Assembly: GCA_017483225.1 (NCBI GenBank)
Contig: JAFULF010000016.1
Span: 1-52,169, forward strand
Source: Alistipes sp.
Lineage (GTDB): Bacteria > Bacteroidota > Bacteroidia > Bacteroidales > Rikenellaceae
Direction: 5' to 3'
Length of the DNA: 52,169 nt
Both the position numbers and the translations under genes were made by a program. This document shows, one piece after another, positions 17,731-26,835 of this stretch. Under the pieces are notes generated by a model. The model had not been told where the DNA came from. It ran no database searches and was given only the letters and a program-made list of their open reading frames with translations. Positions within the stretch are counted from its first letter, which is position 1; each line of letters opens with the position of its first letter.

Positions 17731-18080
17731 GCTTAACGGAGCGCAGGCTTAAAGTCAATTAAGGTCAAGTAAAGTCGAGTAAGGTCGCTCCTTCGGAGCT
17801 GCGCAACAGACTTGGCGCAACATTAGGGAAATTAAGGATATTAGGGAATTTAGAGAGCGCAAGGTTATTCTCACTAAACTCCTTAAACTCATTAAATTCC
17901 CTTTTGCGCAGACTTAAAGGTTATTAAAGGTTATTAAAGGTTATTAAGGGGAACGCAGGCGGTTGGTGTAAGTCCGTACAAGTCCGCAACCTCTTGCGCA
18001 CCATTAACAACCCTTAATAGCCCTTAATATCCCTTAACCTCGTGCGCCATCTTTTGCGCCCACCTGCCCTCCCCCTCCTC
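17731..18080. repeat. Compound 10-bp-phased palindromic element (B-type plus A-type)
   Basis: The first half (about 17740-17910) matches the element at 5195-5415. GTC recurs at 10-bp steps, then GCTCC-TTC-GGAGC, GCGCAACAGACTTGGCG, and complementary purine and pyrimidine arms. The second half (about 17905-18075) matches the A-type copies. It has three tandem AAAGGTTATT units of exactly 10 bp, core GTCCGTACAAGTCCG, then CACCATTAACAACCC and more CCCTTAA steps, ending in GTGCGCCA. It fills the gap before parA. No ORF fits. Confidence 0.8.
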
Positions 18081-18156
18081 GTGCGTTTTTTTTGCATCAT
18101 CAGCCAAGAAAGTTGATGTTTTGTGCTGTGGATTTTCTCGTTTCGGTTTATTTTAC

Positions 18157-18164
18157 TAATTTTG
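18157..18164 (+). promoter_or_regulatory. -7 box (TAATTTTG) for the parAB operon
   Basis: TAATTTTG lies 84 bp before the parA start. The -33 position has a T-rich TTTTC rather than TTTG, so this may be a moderate promoter. Confidence 0.55.
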
Positions 18165-18247
18165 TCCGAGTATTTGCGTGGACGAGGGGTGATGATGCGA
18201 ACTCGCCGCCACGACAAAACCGAAAAACAAAAGGAAGGGAGCAAGTT

Positions 18248-19018
18248 ATGGCAAAAGTAGTTGCTTTGGCAAACCAAAAAGGAGGTGTCGGCAAGACCAC
18301 CACGGCAATAAACCTCTCGGCATCCATCGCCCTGCTGGGCAAGAAGGTGCTGCTGCTGGATGCGGACCCGCAGGCAAATGCCACGTCGGGGTTGGGATTC
18401 GACATCAACCTTGACGGCATATATGAGTGTATAACAGGCGAGCGCAAGGCGGAGGAGGTGATACTCAAAAGCAAGGATGTGAAGAACTTATGGGTGTTGC
18501 CGTCGAGCATTCAGCTGGTGGCGGCAGATACCGAGTTGCCGTCGATGGAGGATGCCCACCACGTCATCAAGCGCATCATCGACAGCGTGCGTGACCGCTT
18601 CGACTACATATTCATCGACTGCTCGCCATCGCTCGGCTTCACGACGGTAAACATCCTCACGGCGGCCGACTCGGTGCTTATTCCCGTGCAGTGTGAGTAC
18701 CTCGCATTGGAGGGGCTGAGCAAGCTGCTCAACACCATCAAGATTATCAAGGGCGGGCTCAACCCTGCGCTCGAAATCGAGGGCTTCGTGATGACGATGT
18801 ATATGCGCAACCGCCTGAACAATCAGGTTGCTGGTGAGGTGCGAGAGCACTTCGGCCCTCTGGCCTACGACACAATAATTCAGCGCAATATCCGTTTAGG
18901 AGAGGCACCCTCACACGGCAAGCCGATAATGCTCTACGATGCCTCGGCGACGGGGGCGACCAACTACCTGCTGCTGGCGAAGGAGTTTTTGAAGAGAAAC
19001 AGAAAAAAGAGAGTATAA
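18248..19018 (+). CDS. parA: Chromosome-partitioning ATPase ParA/Soj
   Basis: 256 residues from MAKVVALANQKGG. It is an ATPase that drives origin segregation with ParB. The deviant Walker A KGGVGKTT is at residues 11-18, the second Walker motif is LLDADPQANATSG, and FIDCSPSLGFTT follows. The frame is open upstream to 18092, but that region contains the promoter and the ATG at 18248 gives the canonical N-terminus. parB starts 3 bp after its stop. Confidence 0.95.
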   Translation: MAKVVALANQKGGVGKTTTAINLSASIALLGKKVLLLDADPQANATSGLGFDINLDGIYECITGERKAEEVILKSKDVKNLWVLPSSIQLVAADTELPSMEDAHHVIKRIIDSVRDRFDYIFIDCSPSLGFTTVNILTAADSVLIPVQCEYLALEGLSKLLNTIKIIKGGLNPALEIEGFVMTMYMRNRLNNQVAGEVREHFGPLAYDTIIQRNIRLGEAPSHGKPIMLYDASATGATNYLLLAKEFLKRNRKKRV

Positions 19019-19021
19019 GAT

Positions 19022-19891
19022 ATGAAACAGGAAAAAGGACTCGGGCGAGGTTTGAGTGCCCTATTTGGGGACTCGGTGGCCGACCTCAAAGCGAAGCCTA
19101 TGGCGGAGATGGTCGAGATAAAGGTCACCGATATAATCCCCAACCCGACACAGCCACGCCGTGATTTCGACGAGGAGGCGTTGGCAGAACTTGCCGACTC
19201 GATACGCACGCTCGGCCTCATTCAGCCGATAACGGTGAAGCGTGAGGGCGAGAAGTATCTGCTCATCAGCGGCGAGCGTCGTTGGCGTGCCTCGCAGGCT
19301 GCCGGCATAGAGAGCCTGCCGGCCTATATTCGTGACGTGGACGACGAGAACCTGCACGCAATGGCTCTGGTGGAGAACATCCAGCGTGAGGATTTGAATG
19401 CGATAGAGATAGCTCTCGGGCTCAAACGTCTAATTGAGGAGTGCGGCCTTACGCAGGATGCGCTGGCGGAGAAGGTGGGCAAGAAACGATCTACCGTGGC
19501 CAACTACCTGCGCCTGCTCAACCTCCCCAACGAGGTGCAGCTGGCACTCAAAGAGGGGGTAATATCTGCTGGCCACGCAAAGGCAATCGCAGCCCTTGCG
19601 GAGCATAAGCAGCAGCTGGCGGCACTCAAAAAGTGCATCAAGAGCAACCTCTCGGTGCGTCAGGCCGAGGATTATGTTCGTGCCATACTCAATGCCGAGG
19701 GTCGCCCGAAGGTGGCGATTGTCGAGGAGGAGTATCCTGAGTCGTACACACGTCTGGTGGAGCACTTGGAGCGCTTCTTCTCGCAGAATATAAGCATAAA
19801 GCGAGGTCGAAATGGTGGTGGCAAGATTACCATCGACTTCGACAACGATAACGACATAGAGCGCTTCATAGAGCGTTTCTCCAAGCGATAA
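19022..19891 (+). CDS. parB: Chromosome-partitioning protein ParB
   Basis: 289 residues. It binds parS and spreads as a CTP-dependent clamp, stimulating ParA. The N-terminal MKQEKGLGRGLSALFGD is the ParA-contacting peptide. IIPNPTQPRRDFDEEALAELADSI and ISGERRWRASQAAG are the ParB/CTPase motifs. ALAEKVGKKRSTVANYLRLL is the helix-turn-helix. No parS-like palindrome was recognised in the window. It is second in the operon. Confidence 0.95.
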   Translation: MKQEKGLGRGLSALFGDSVADLKAKPMAEMVEIKVTDIIPNPTQPRRDFDEEALAELADSIRTLGLIQPITVKREGEKYLLISGERRWRASQAAGIESLPAYIRDVDDENLHAMALVENIQREDLNAIEIALGLKRLIEECGLTQDALAEKVGKKRSTVANYLRLLNLPNEVQLALKEGVISAGHAKAIAALAEHKQQLAALKKCIKSNLSVRQAEDYVRAILNAEGRPKVAIVEEEYPESYTRLVEHLERFFSQNISIKRGRNGGGKITIDFDNDNDIERFIERFSKR

Positions 19892-19912
19892 GTGACACAA
19901 GACGAGGTGACT

Positions 19913-21145
19913 ATGCAGAGCAGAGGGAGCATATTGCAGAGGGTGTTTTCGGGCGCAGTGGTGCGTGCCGTGGTGCTGCTTATTGCCTCGGTATGCTTCT
20001 CCACAACCCTGTCGGCGCAGGTGGTGAATCCGTTTGGCCGCCAGCTGCGCAGCAACCGACAGATAATCCGTGCCGGACAGATTCATAAGCCCGACTCCGC
20101 CGTTGTGGCACGAGAGGACTCTATGCGTGTGGCACGCCTGACCGACTCGTTGCGCAGGATGCCTGCCGACTCGCTGCATCTGGTCTCCGACTCGTTGCGG
20201 ATGACTCTGCCTGACTCGCTCCGCCGGCAGATATTCCCCGACTCGATATTTGCCAAGCCCGACTCCGTACAGCTCACCGAGAAGCAGCTGCGCCGTATCG
20301 AGAGGCGGGAGAACCGCAAGCCTCTGCTGAGCGACTCGATGGCCCTGAACCGTATGTGCTGGGCATCGTTGGCACTGCCCGGATTCGGCCAGATTTACAA
20401 CAAGCAGTACTGGAAGCTGCCTATCCTCTACGGAACGGTCGGAGCATCGCTCGGCCTGTGCCTCTACGAGCATAGCAAGTATAAGCCGTTGAAGGCTCAA
20501 TTTGACCAGATTACCGACCAGAGCCTGCTGCGCACCGAGGAGCTGAACACCTTGCAGCGGTCGATGATTAAGCACAACTCGCTCAAACAGCTCTTTATGT
20601 TTACCACCATCGCCTCCTACCTCTACTTTATCGGCGATGCGGCGGTGAACTACTCGACCAACGAGGTGTCGCAGGTGAAGAAGGCGACCACCCTTGCGAT
20701 GATTTGCCCGGGAGCGGGACAGATATACAACAAGAGCTATTGGCGTGTGCCGATTGTCGTGGGAGGTTTCGCCTCGACGATATACTGTATCGACTGGAAC
20801 AACCGTGGCTATCAGCGATTTAAGAAGGCGTATCGACTGCGATACGACTACGACCAGAATCCCGACCTGTACCCCAACGGCTCGCCCGACGAGTTTAAGG
20901 GCAGGTACGCCTCCTCCTTCCTCAAAAACCTGCGAAACAGCTATCGCCGAAATCGAGACCTCTGTATAATCCTCACCGCAGGCCTCTATGTTCTGCAAAT
21001 TGTCGATGCACACGTGGATGCCCACCTGCGGGATTACGACGTGTCGGACGATTTGAGCGTGGATGTGACACCTATGGTGTCGTACAACCCTTCGGTCGGC
21101 GACCGCTCTGCCGCCGTCGGTATGAATGTTTCACTGACCTTCTAA
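19913..21145 (+). CDS. DUF5683 membrane protein
   Basis: About 410 residues. A signal peptide or anchor (VRAVVLLIASVCFSTTLSAQ) is followed by a low-complexity region where DS-containing segments repeat (DSLRR, DSLHL, DSLRM, DSIFA, DSVQL). Two related hydrophobic DUF5683 units come next: ASLALPGFGQIYNKQYWKLP and ATTLAMICPGAGQIYNKSYWR. The function is unknown. The frame is open from a GTG at 19892 directly after parB, but the ATG at 19913 gives a cleaner signal sequence. The parAB-DUF5683-mltD order suggests one operon. Confidence 0.83.
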   Translation: MQSRGSILQRVFSGAVVRAVVLLIASVCFSTTLSAQVVNPFGRQLRSNRQIIRAGQIHKPDSAVVAREDSMRVARLTDSLRRMPADSLHLVSDSLRMTLPDSLRRQIFPDSIFAKPDSVQLTEKQLRRIERRENRKPLLSDSMALNRMCWASLALPGFGQIYNKQYWKLPILYGTVGASLGLCLYEHSKYKPLKAQFDQITDQSLLRTEELNTLQRSMIKHNSLKQLFMFTTIASYLYFIGDAAVNYSTNEVSQVKKATTLAMICPGAGQIYNKSYWRVPIVVGGFASTIYCIDWNNRGYQRFKKAYRLRYDYDQNPDLYPNGSPDEFKGRYASSFLKNLRNSYRRNRDLCIILTAGLYVLQIVDAHVDAHLRDYDVSDDLSVDVTPMVSYNPSVGDRSAAVGMNVSLTF

Positions 21146-21155
21146 CCTTCATCCT

Positions 21156-22511
21156 ATGTTCAAAATGAAGAGATTGCTGCTTGTGACGTTGCTGCTGCCC
21201 ATATTCGTAGCCGGCGTGGGAGCACCTCGTGACAAGCGGACAAAGTATGTCACAATACCCGTATATGATACCGTGCGTGTGGTGGTCACCGATACGGTTC
21301 GTGTGGAGCCGAAGCCTGCACCACGCATCGACACGCTACGCACCGGCATCTCGCCGGCCGAGATAGACTCTCTGGTGGATGTGTGGCACACGATGCAGCT
21401 CGCCCAGAGCAACAAGGCCTACTTCGAGCCATACACCGAGGCGACCGATGCCGAGGCAGCGATGTCGGTGGATTCGCTCTACCGCTCCCGCCTGCAAGAC
21501 CTCGTCTCGCCCGTGCACCTGCCCTACAACTACATCGTGCGCCGATACATCGAGCAGTACTTCAATGGGCGTTGGAGCCCTCTGAAACGGGTGCTCTCGC
21601 TCTCGAAATACTACTTCCCGATAATCGAGCAGGAACTGCTCTCGGCGGGTCTGCCCGTGGAGCTGCGCATACTGCCGATAATAGAGTCCAACCTCTCCTC
21701 GTCGGCAACCTCCCGTGCGGGTGCTGTCGGGCTCTGGCAGTTTATGCCATCGACGGGCAAGGCTCTCGGCTTGGAGATAAACTCGCTGGTGGATGAGCGT
21801 TGCGATGTGGCCCTCTCGACACGTGCGGCGTGCCGATTCCTGCGTGACCTGTACCGCATATACGACGACTGGACCCTCGCCTTGGCGGCGTATAACTGCG
21901 GCCCGGGCAATGTCAATAAGGCGATAGCACGTGCCGGTGCCGACTGCAAGACCTTCTGGGATATCTACGACTTTCTGCCGAGCGAAACACGTGGCTACGT
22001 GCCTAAATTTATCGCAGCGGCATACGCCTACACCTACCACAACCTGCACAACATCGTGGCGGAGCCTACGCCCGACTGCATAGCGACCGACACGATAACC
22101 ATCAACCGCACGATGCATCTGGGTCAGGTGGCCTCGACGCTCAACATCCCGCTCGAAACGCTGCGCCACCTCAACCCGCAGTATAAGATAGACATCGTGC
22201 CTGCGGCCCGCAAGCCCTATGCCCTGCGACTGCCTACGAGGTACCTGTCGGAATTTATTGAGAATCAGGATTCTATATATGCCAAAGATTCGCTCTGCCT
22301 GAAAGAGTATATGAACCCCGCCAACCTCGAAAAGAAGCGTGCCGAGGGGGTGGGATATACATACACGGTGCGCAGTGGCGACAACCTCGGTCTGATAGCC
22401 AAGCGTAACCGTACCACCGTGAAGGAGCTGATGCGCTGGAACCACCTGCGCTCAACGGTCATCCGTCCGGGCCAGAAGCTGCGTATCAACAAACCTAAAC
22501 CAAAAGCATAG
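21156..22511 (+). CDS. mltD: Lytic murein transglycosylase D with LysM domains
   Basis: 451 residues with a signal peptide. It cleaves peptidoglycan glycan strands in the periplasm, giving anhydromuramoyl ends. The SLT domain has the catalytic Glu in LPIIESNLSSSATSRAGAVG, then GLWQFMPSTGK and LALAAYNCGPGNVNKAI. Two C-terminal LysM-type repeats follow: one degenerate (INRTMHLGQVASTLNIPLETL) and one clear (YTVRSGDNLGLIAKRNRTT). mnmE begins 5 bp after the stop. Confidence 0.93.
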   Translation: MFKMKRLLLVTLLLPIFVAGVGAPRDKRTKYVTIPVYDTVRVVVTDTVRVEPKPAPRIDTLRTGISPAEIDSLVDVWHTMQLAQSNKAYFEPYTEATDAEAAMSVDSLYRSRLQDLVSPVHLPYNYIVRRYIEQYFNGRWSPLKRVLSLSKYYFPIIEQELLSAGLPVELRILPIIESNLSSSATSRAGAVGLWQFMPSTGKALGLEINSLVDERCDVALSTRAACRFLRDLYRIYDDWTLALAAYNCGPGNVNKAIARAGADCKTFWDIYDFLPSETRGYVPKFIAAAYAYTYHNLHNIVAEPTPDCIATDTITINRTMHLGQVASTLNIPLETLRHLNPQYKIDIVPAARKPYALRLPTRYLSEFIENQDSIYAKDSLCLKEYMNPANLEKKRAEGVGYTYTVRSGDNLGLIAKRNRTTVKELMRWNHLRSTVIRPGQKLRINKPKPKA

Positions 22512-22516
22512 TCAAA

Positions 22517-23839
22517 GTGTTTGAGCCGGGAATCATAGTAGCACCTGCCACCGCTACGGGTGGGGCCATCGCCATAATCAGAGTGAGCGGTGAGGGCTCC
22601 GTTGCCTGCTGCGACAGGGTGTTCAGGGGGAGCAGAAGCCTCACGGAGGCGAAGACGCACACGCTGCACTACGGCACTATCGTAGATGGGGAGCGTGTGG
22701 TTGATGATGTGCTGGTGAGCATCTTCCGAGCCCCTCACTCATATACGGGCGAGGAGTCGGTCGAAATCTCGGTGCACGGCTCACGATATATCGTCACGGA
22801 GGTACTCTCGTTGCTGTGCCGCCACGGGGCACGTATGGCAGAGCAGGGCGAGTTCTCCGCCCGAGCCTTTGCCGCCGGGCGTATAGATCTCTCGCAGGCG
22901 GAGGCCGTGGCCGATATCATCGCCGCAGACTCACGTGCCGCCCACGCTATGGCCTCGACGCAGATGCGAGGAGGGTACTCCGACACGCTGAAATCGCTGC
23001 GCAGCAGCCTCGTGGAGCTGACCTCGCTGTTGGAGTTGGAGCTCGACTTCTCGGAGGAGGATGTCGAGTTTGCCGACCGCACACGCCTGCTGACGATGCT
23101 CCGCCATACGAGCGGCGTGGTGCGCTCGCTGATGCAGTCGTTCCGCACGGGAAACGCCATTCGTGAGGGTGTCGGCGTGGCAATCACGGGAGCACCAAAT
23201 GTGGGTAAGAGCACCCTGCTGAATCGCCTGATAGGGGATGACCGAGCTATGGTGTCGGATATCGCCGGCACGACACGTGATACCATCGAGGAGAGCATCG
23301 TCATCGACGACGTGCGCTTCCGCTTCATCGACACGGCGGGCATCCGTAAGACCGACGACCTGCTGGAACAGATGGGCATAGACCGCACGCTGAGGGCCAT
23401 AGAGCGTGCCGATATCGTTGTCAATATGAAGGAGCCTGACGGCGACTTTGAGCCCCTTGCGCTCCAAGAGGGTCAGACCGAGATTCGTGTGGTGAATAAG
23501 GCCGATACCACAACACAGCGCCGAGAGGGGGCTATATACATCTCGGCACGAGATGGTGAGGGTGTGGAGCAGCTGTGCGATGCCCTGCGTGATACGGTCG
23601 ATACGGAGGCGCTGTACCGTGGCGATGCCGTGGTGTCAAACCTCCGCCACTACGAGGCTCTCTCCGCCGCAAACGAGGCCCTTGACTCCGCCGTGCAGGC
23701 ACTCTCTGCCGGTATCTCCTCGGAGCTTCTCGCCGAGCATATCCGCACAGCCATCTCCGCCCTCGGCGAAATCACCGGCGAAATCACCTCCGACACCATC
23801 CTGCAATCCATCTTCTCATCCTTCTGCATTGGTAAGTAA
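22517..23839 (+). CDS. mnmE: tRNA modification GTPase MnmE
   Basis: 440 residues. With MnmG it makes the cmnm5 modification of wobble uridines. It starts at a GTG, giving MFEPGIIVAPATATGGAIAIIRVSG, the usual N-terminus; no suitable ATG exists nearby. The embedded G domain has GAPNVGKSTLLNRL (G1), DIAGTTRDTIEE (G2), DTAGI (G3) and NKAD (G4). The C-terminus ends FCIGK, containing the conserved catalytic cysteine. It is the last gene of the parAB-led run; beyond it base composition changes sharply. Confidence 0.96.
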   Translation: MFEPGIIVAPATATGGAIAIIRVSGEGSVACCDRVFRGSRSLTEAKTHTLHYGTIVDGERVVDDVLVSIFRAPHSYTGEESVEISVHGSRYIVTEVLSLLCRHGARMAEQGEFSARAFAAGRIDLSQAEAVADIIAADSRAAHAMASTQMRGGYSDTLKSLRSSLVELTSLLELELDFSEEDVEFADRTRLLTMLRHTSGVVRSLMQSFRTGNAIREGVGVAITGAPNVGKSTLLNRLIGDDRAMVSDIAGTTRDTIEESIVIDDVRFRFIDTAGIRKTDDLLEQMGIDRTLRAIERADIVVNMKEPDGDFEPLALQEGQTEIRVVNKADTTTQRREGAIYISARDGEGVEQLCDALRDTVDTEALYRGDAVVSNLRHYEALSAANEALDSAVQALSAGISSELLAEHIRTAISALGEITGEITSDTILQSIFSSFCIGK

Positions 23840-23915
23840 ACGCAGTATATCATTGGTTGTCATCATATCGCTTGGTTTGCACTGAACCGAAATGGGGTGC
23901 GCTGAACAACACTGA

Positions 23916-24098
23916 GCGATAATTGGCTACAATGAGGTAAAAAGGAGTGCATATCTCGAATTATCATCATTTACCGGCAATCGGAAACACAATTTTGGTA
24001 TATTCAGTAGCAGTTCGGAAGCAATCAAAGAGGCAAAGAAATACTACAACAATGTAGATGGATGCTTCCATTGCTGCCCGGAGTGTCATAGGAGGTAA
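23916..24098 (+). pseudogene. Fragment of an unidentified small Cys-rich protein gene
   Basis: An open stretch without a start codon encodes about 60 residues, including YNEVKRSAYLELSSF, TGNRKHNFGIFSSSSEAI and KEAKKYYNNVDG, ending CFHCCPECHRR and a stop. The cluster of Cys and His looks like half of a zinc ribbon. Codon use is AT-rich, like the island. No ATG, GTG or TTG lies suitably upstream in frame, so it is probably the remains of a gene left by the rearrangement that brought in the island. I do not recognise the family. Bases 23840-23915 show nothing else. Confidence 0.4.
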
Positions 24099-24132
24099 CA
24101 ACTAAAAGATTTTTCATTCATTAACTTTTGTC

Positions 24133-24156
24133 AAGACGGCTCCGGCTGTCTTTTTT
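24133..24156 (+). terminator. Terminator upstream of the restriction-modification operon
   Basis: AAGACGGC, loop TCCG and GCTGTCTT (one G:T pair) are followed by TTTT. It separates mnmE and the fragment from the island promoter. Confidence 0.8.
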
Positions 24157-24198
24157 GCTTGTAAATTTATGATTATAGCAAAATTTTCGCCGAAACGC

Positions 24199-24243
24199 TT
24201 GTTTATTAACTATCAATGATATATCTTTGTATTATCAATGATA
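24199..24243 (+). promoter_or_regulatory. Promoter with two flanking operators, restriction-modification operon
   Basis: TTG at 24199-24201 and TATCTTTG at 24222-24229 are 20 bp apart. The near-palindrome TATCA-A-TGATA occurs at 24211-24221, touching the -7 box, and again at 24233-24243, over the expected start of transcription. The copies are exactly 22 bp apart, about two helical turns, so a dimer at each would sit on the same face and block polymerase. This resembles control regions of restriction-modification C proteins. Confidence 0.7.
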
Positions 24244-24249
24244 ATTTGT

Positions 24250-24471
24250 ATGAGTATTGAAGTATCACAAATAAAGCGAGTTAAAAGCTATGTTGATACC
24301 TTGCGTGAGTTTGCGTTAGGTGAGACTAGGTATTACAAACTTGTTAATACGGACTATACGGGATTTCATAATGCCCGTAAGCGATTGCAAGACAAAAAAG
24401 CTGGTCAATTCTCTTTCAAGCAGTACGAAGAGAATGGCAAAAAGTATTTTATGATAACAAGAAATGAATAA
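24250..24471 (+). CDS. Small protein preceding the restriction-modification enzyme (possible regulator)
   Basis: 73 residues from MSIEVSQIKRVKSYVDTL. An in-frame ATG at 24238 lies within the second operator at the predicted transcription start, so 24250 is preferred. It is rich in Lys, Arg and aromatic residues (TRYYKLVNTDY, FHNARKRLQDKK, FSFKQYEENGKKYFMITR), consistent with a small nucleic-acid-binding fold. No known family is recognised and no clear helix-turn-helix can be assigned by eye. It overlaps the next gene by 8 bp. A C-protein-like or autoregulatory role is inferred only from its position behind the paired operators. Confidence 0.6.
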   Translation: MSIEVSQIKRVKSYVDTLREFALGETRYYKLVNTDYTGFHNARKRLQDKKAGQFSFKQYEENGKKYFMITRNE

Positions 24472-26833
24472 GGATATGAGAAACGAGATTATTACAGACA
24501 ATATTGTTCGGGATTTCTTCAAACAATATTCAGATGATATTATTATCGAACAGCAATCTTCCTCTAATCCAAGTATTGACAAGCTATTACGTACGGCCTC
24601 TAAAAAAGGAGATGGAAAAGGGTATCCAGATTTTATAATTCAATATCAAAAAGACAAGAACTTTATAATCGTCATAGAAGATAAGGCTGACAAGCGTTAT
24701 CACGAAAGCGAAACACATAAACAATACGATAAATACGCAGTTGACGGTGTTTTATTATATGCTTCATTCCTTTCTAAATCATACGATGTACTTGCTATTG
24801 CGATAAGTGGCACAAACAAAGACGACCTTAAAATATCTCATTATTTGCACTTGAAAGACGAGCCAAAGGCTTTCTCTTATTTTGGCGGCACTTTACTTTC
24901 TCCAACGAATTACTATAATGGGCTAAACTCCTCCGAAGAAAAAAAACGACAAGACTACGATAAACTATTAGATTACACTCGCATACTTAATACGCGTTTA
25001 CATTCTATGAAAATAGACGAAGCAGAGCGTTGTATTTTGGCAAGTTGTATATTACTTGCATTGCGTTTACCCCATTTCAAATCTTACTATTCAAATGAGG
25101 ACAACCAAACGATTCTTGCAAACAGAATGATAAACGATGTTATGGATTGGTTGGAAAAAGAAAAGGTTGGTACAAAGAAAATAGAGATAATAAAGTCTAA
25201 ATATGCAACAATACGAGGTATGTTCGCGCAAGAAAGCAAGCAGAACAGTCTTCGAGATTTAATTGCAGATATGGCTATAAATATAGATGAATTTGAAGAA
25301 ACTAATAGGTATTACGATGTTTTAGGACAATTATATGTTGCTTTTTTAAGATATGCCAACACAAGCAATGATTTGGGTGTCGTATTAACACCAACACACA
25401 TAACCGATTTTTTTGCAGAAATAGCAGAGGTAAACAAAGATTCAGTTGTATTTGATAATTGTACGGGGACTTGTGGCTTCCTTATCGCAGCTATGAGCAA
25501 AATGGTCAAGGATGCAAACGGAAATCCAGATGCAGAGGATTCTATTAGAAAGAACCAACTTATAGGAATAGAAAAAGGAGATAAGATGTTTTGTCTTGCA
25601 GCATCGAATATGGCTATTCACGGTGATGGCAAGACTAATATTTATCACGAAAGTGGTTTGGATGCAAAAATTATCGCAGAGATAAAGAACGGCATAAAGG
25701 ATGTAAAAACAGGCAAGGTTTATAAACCAACCGTAGGTTTTCTGAATCCACCTTATAAAGCTGATAAAAAGAACGATGTTGAAGAATTAGAGTTTGTAAA
25801 GTGGAATTTAGAGGCTCTGGTAGAAGGTGGTACTTGTGTAGCTATCGTTCCGATGCAATGTGCCATAGCAGGAACTAAATCGAAAAAGATATATGAACTT
25901 AAAAAAGAGTTGCTTTCAAAACACACGCTTGAAGCTGTCTTTTCAATGCCTGATGAACTATTCTACAATTCAGATAAAAGCGTTGTTACTTGTATTATGG
26001 TATTTAAAGCTCACAAACCCCATCCTGAAAACAGAGAAACTTTTTTTGGTTATTTCAAAGATGATGGATTTGAAAAGCGTAAAAAACTTGGACGCATTGA
26101 TGTTCATAGCAAATGGAGTAGCATAAAAAGGGAGTGGTTGTATTTGTATCAGAAGCGAAAAGAAGTCGTAGGTAAGAGTGTTGTGCAGTCTGTTACAGCA
26201 AAAGACGAATGGTGTGCGGAGGCGTATATGGAAACAGATTATAGAAATTTATCTAATATAGACTTTATAAATGATTTGTGTGCAACATCCACATTTTTAT
26301 TACGGAATAGCGACTATTTTATTCCTAAAACTTATACAAACATTCCATTATTAGAAATAGATACAAGTTTCGACATATCCAAATGGAAAAGTTTTGCGTT
26401 AATACCGCAACTTTTTGATTTTAGTCGAGGTAAGAGATTGACAAAAGCAGATAGTATTGAAGGTAATACATTTCTTGTAACCGCAGGCGAAGAGAATCAA
26501 GGTGTAAAAAGGTCTGTTGATAATGATATGGATATTTACAGTAATTGTATAACTATTGATATGTTTGGGTACTGTGTATATAGAGGGTATGAGTTCTGTT
26601 GCGATGATAATATTTTGGTATTAACACCTAATCAAGTTATATCCAAATATGCGTTAATGTTTATAGTAACAATAATAAATCAAGATAAGTATAAATTTGC
26701 ATACGGACGACAATATAGGCAAAAAACGCTACTTAAACATAAAATAAAATTACCTGCTGATTCTTCTGGTAATCCAGATTGGGAATTTATGGAAAATTAT
26801 ATTAAGAGTTTGCCTTATAGTGCGAATATATAA
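24464..26833 (+). CDS. Single-chain restriction-modification enzyme (nuclease, N6-adenine methylase and specificity domain)
   Basis: 789 residues. The N-terminal part has a PD-(D/E)xK nuclease pattern: P55-D56 in [10 protein letters not shown] and E72-D-K74 in [13 protein letters not shown] helical linker is followed by an HsdM-type methylase with motif [10 protein letters not shown] (331-339) and catalytic NPPY (428-431), then [14 protein letters not shown]. From about residue 600 the C-terminal region resembles a type I specificity subunit target-recognition domain ([26 protein letters not shown]). This order is that of type IIG or type I-like fused enzymes that cut and methylate with one polypeptide. 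It is strongly AT-rich compared with its flanks, indicating transfer. The target sequence cannot be read from the protein. Confidence 0.82.
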   Translation: MNKDMRNEIITDNIVRDFFKQYSDDIIIEQQSSSNPSIDKLLRTASKKGDGKGYPDFIIQYQKDKNFIIVIEDKADKRYHESETHKQYDKYAVDGVLLYASFLSKSYDVLAIAISGTNKDDLKISHYLHLKDEPKAFSYFGGTLLSPTNYYNGLNSSEEKKRQDYDKLLDYTRILNTRLHSMKIDEAERCILASCILLALRLPHFKSYYSNEDNQTILANRMINDVMDWLEKEKVGTKKIEIIKSKYATIRGMFAQESKQNSLRDLIADMAINIDEFEETNRYYDVLGQLYVAFLRYANTSNDLGVVLTPTHITDFFAEIAEVNKDSVVFDNCTGTCGFLIAAMSKMVKDANGNPDAEDSIRKNQLIGIEKGDKMFCLAASNMAIHGDGKTNIYHESGLDAKIIAEIKNGIKDVKTGKVYKPTVGFLNPPYKADKKNDVEELEFVKWNLEALVEGGTCVAIVPMQCAIAGTKSKKIYELKKELLSKHTLEAVFSMPDELFYNSDKSVVTCIMVFKAHKPHPENRETFFGYFKDDGFEKRKKLGRIDVHSKWSSIKREWLYLYQKRKEVVGKSVVQSVTAKDEWCAEAYMETDYRNLSNIDFINDLCATSTFLLRNSDYFIPKTYTNIPLLEIDTSFDISKWKSFALIPQLFDFSRGKRLTKADSIEGNTFLVTAGEENQGVKRSVDNDMDIYSNCITIDMFGYCVYRGYEFCCDDNILVLTPNQVISKYALMFIVTIINQDKYKFAYGRQYRQKTLLKHKIKLPADSSGNPDWEFMENYIKSLPYSANI

Positions 26834-26835
26834 TT

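Noticed and set aside
17731-18080. Phased repeats before parA read as a parS centromere or a CRISPR array
   Set aside because: Related copies occur at four loci without par genes, no parS-like palindrome is present, and there are no unique spacers between fixed repeats, so neither reading fits.
19430-21025. Minus-strand open frame (531 codons) opposite parB and the DUF5683 gene
   Set aside because: It spans two real genes in antisense and has low-complexity His/Val/Leu-rich sequence with no domain.
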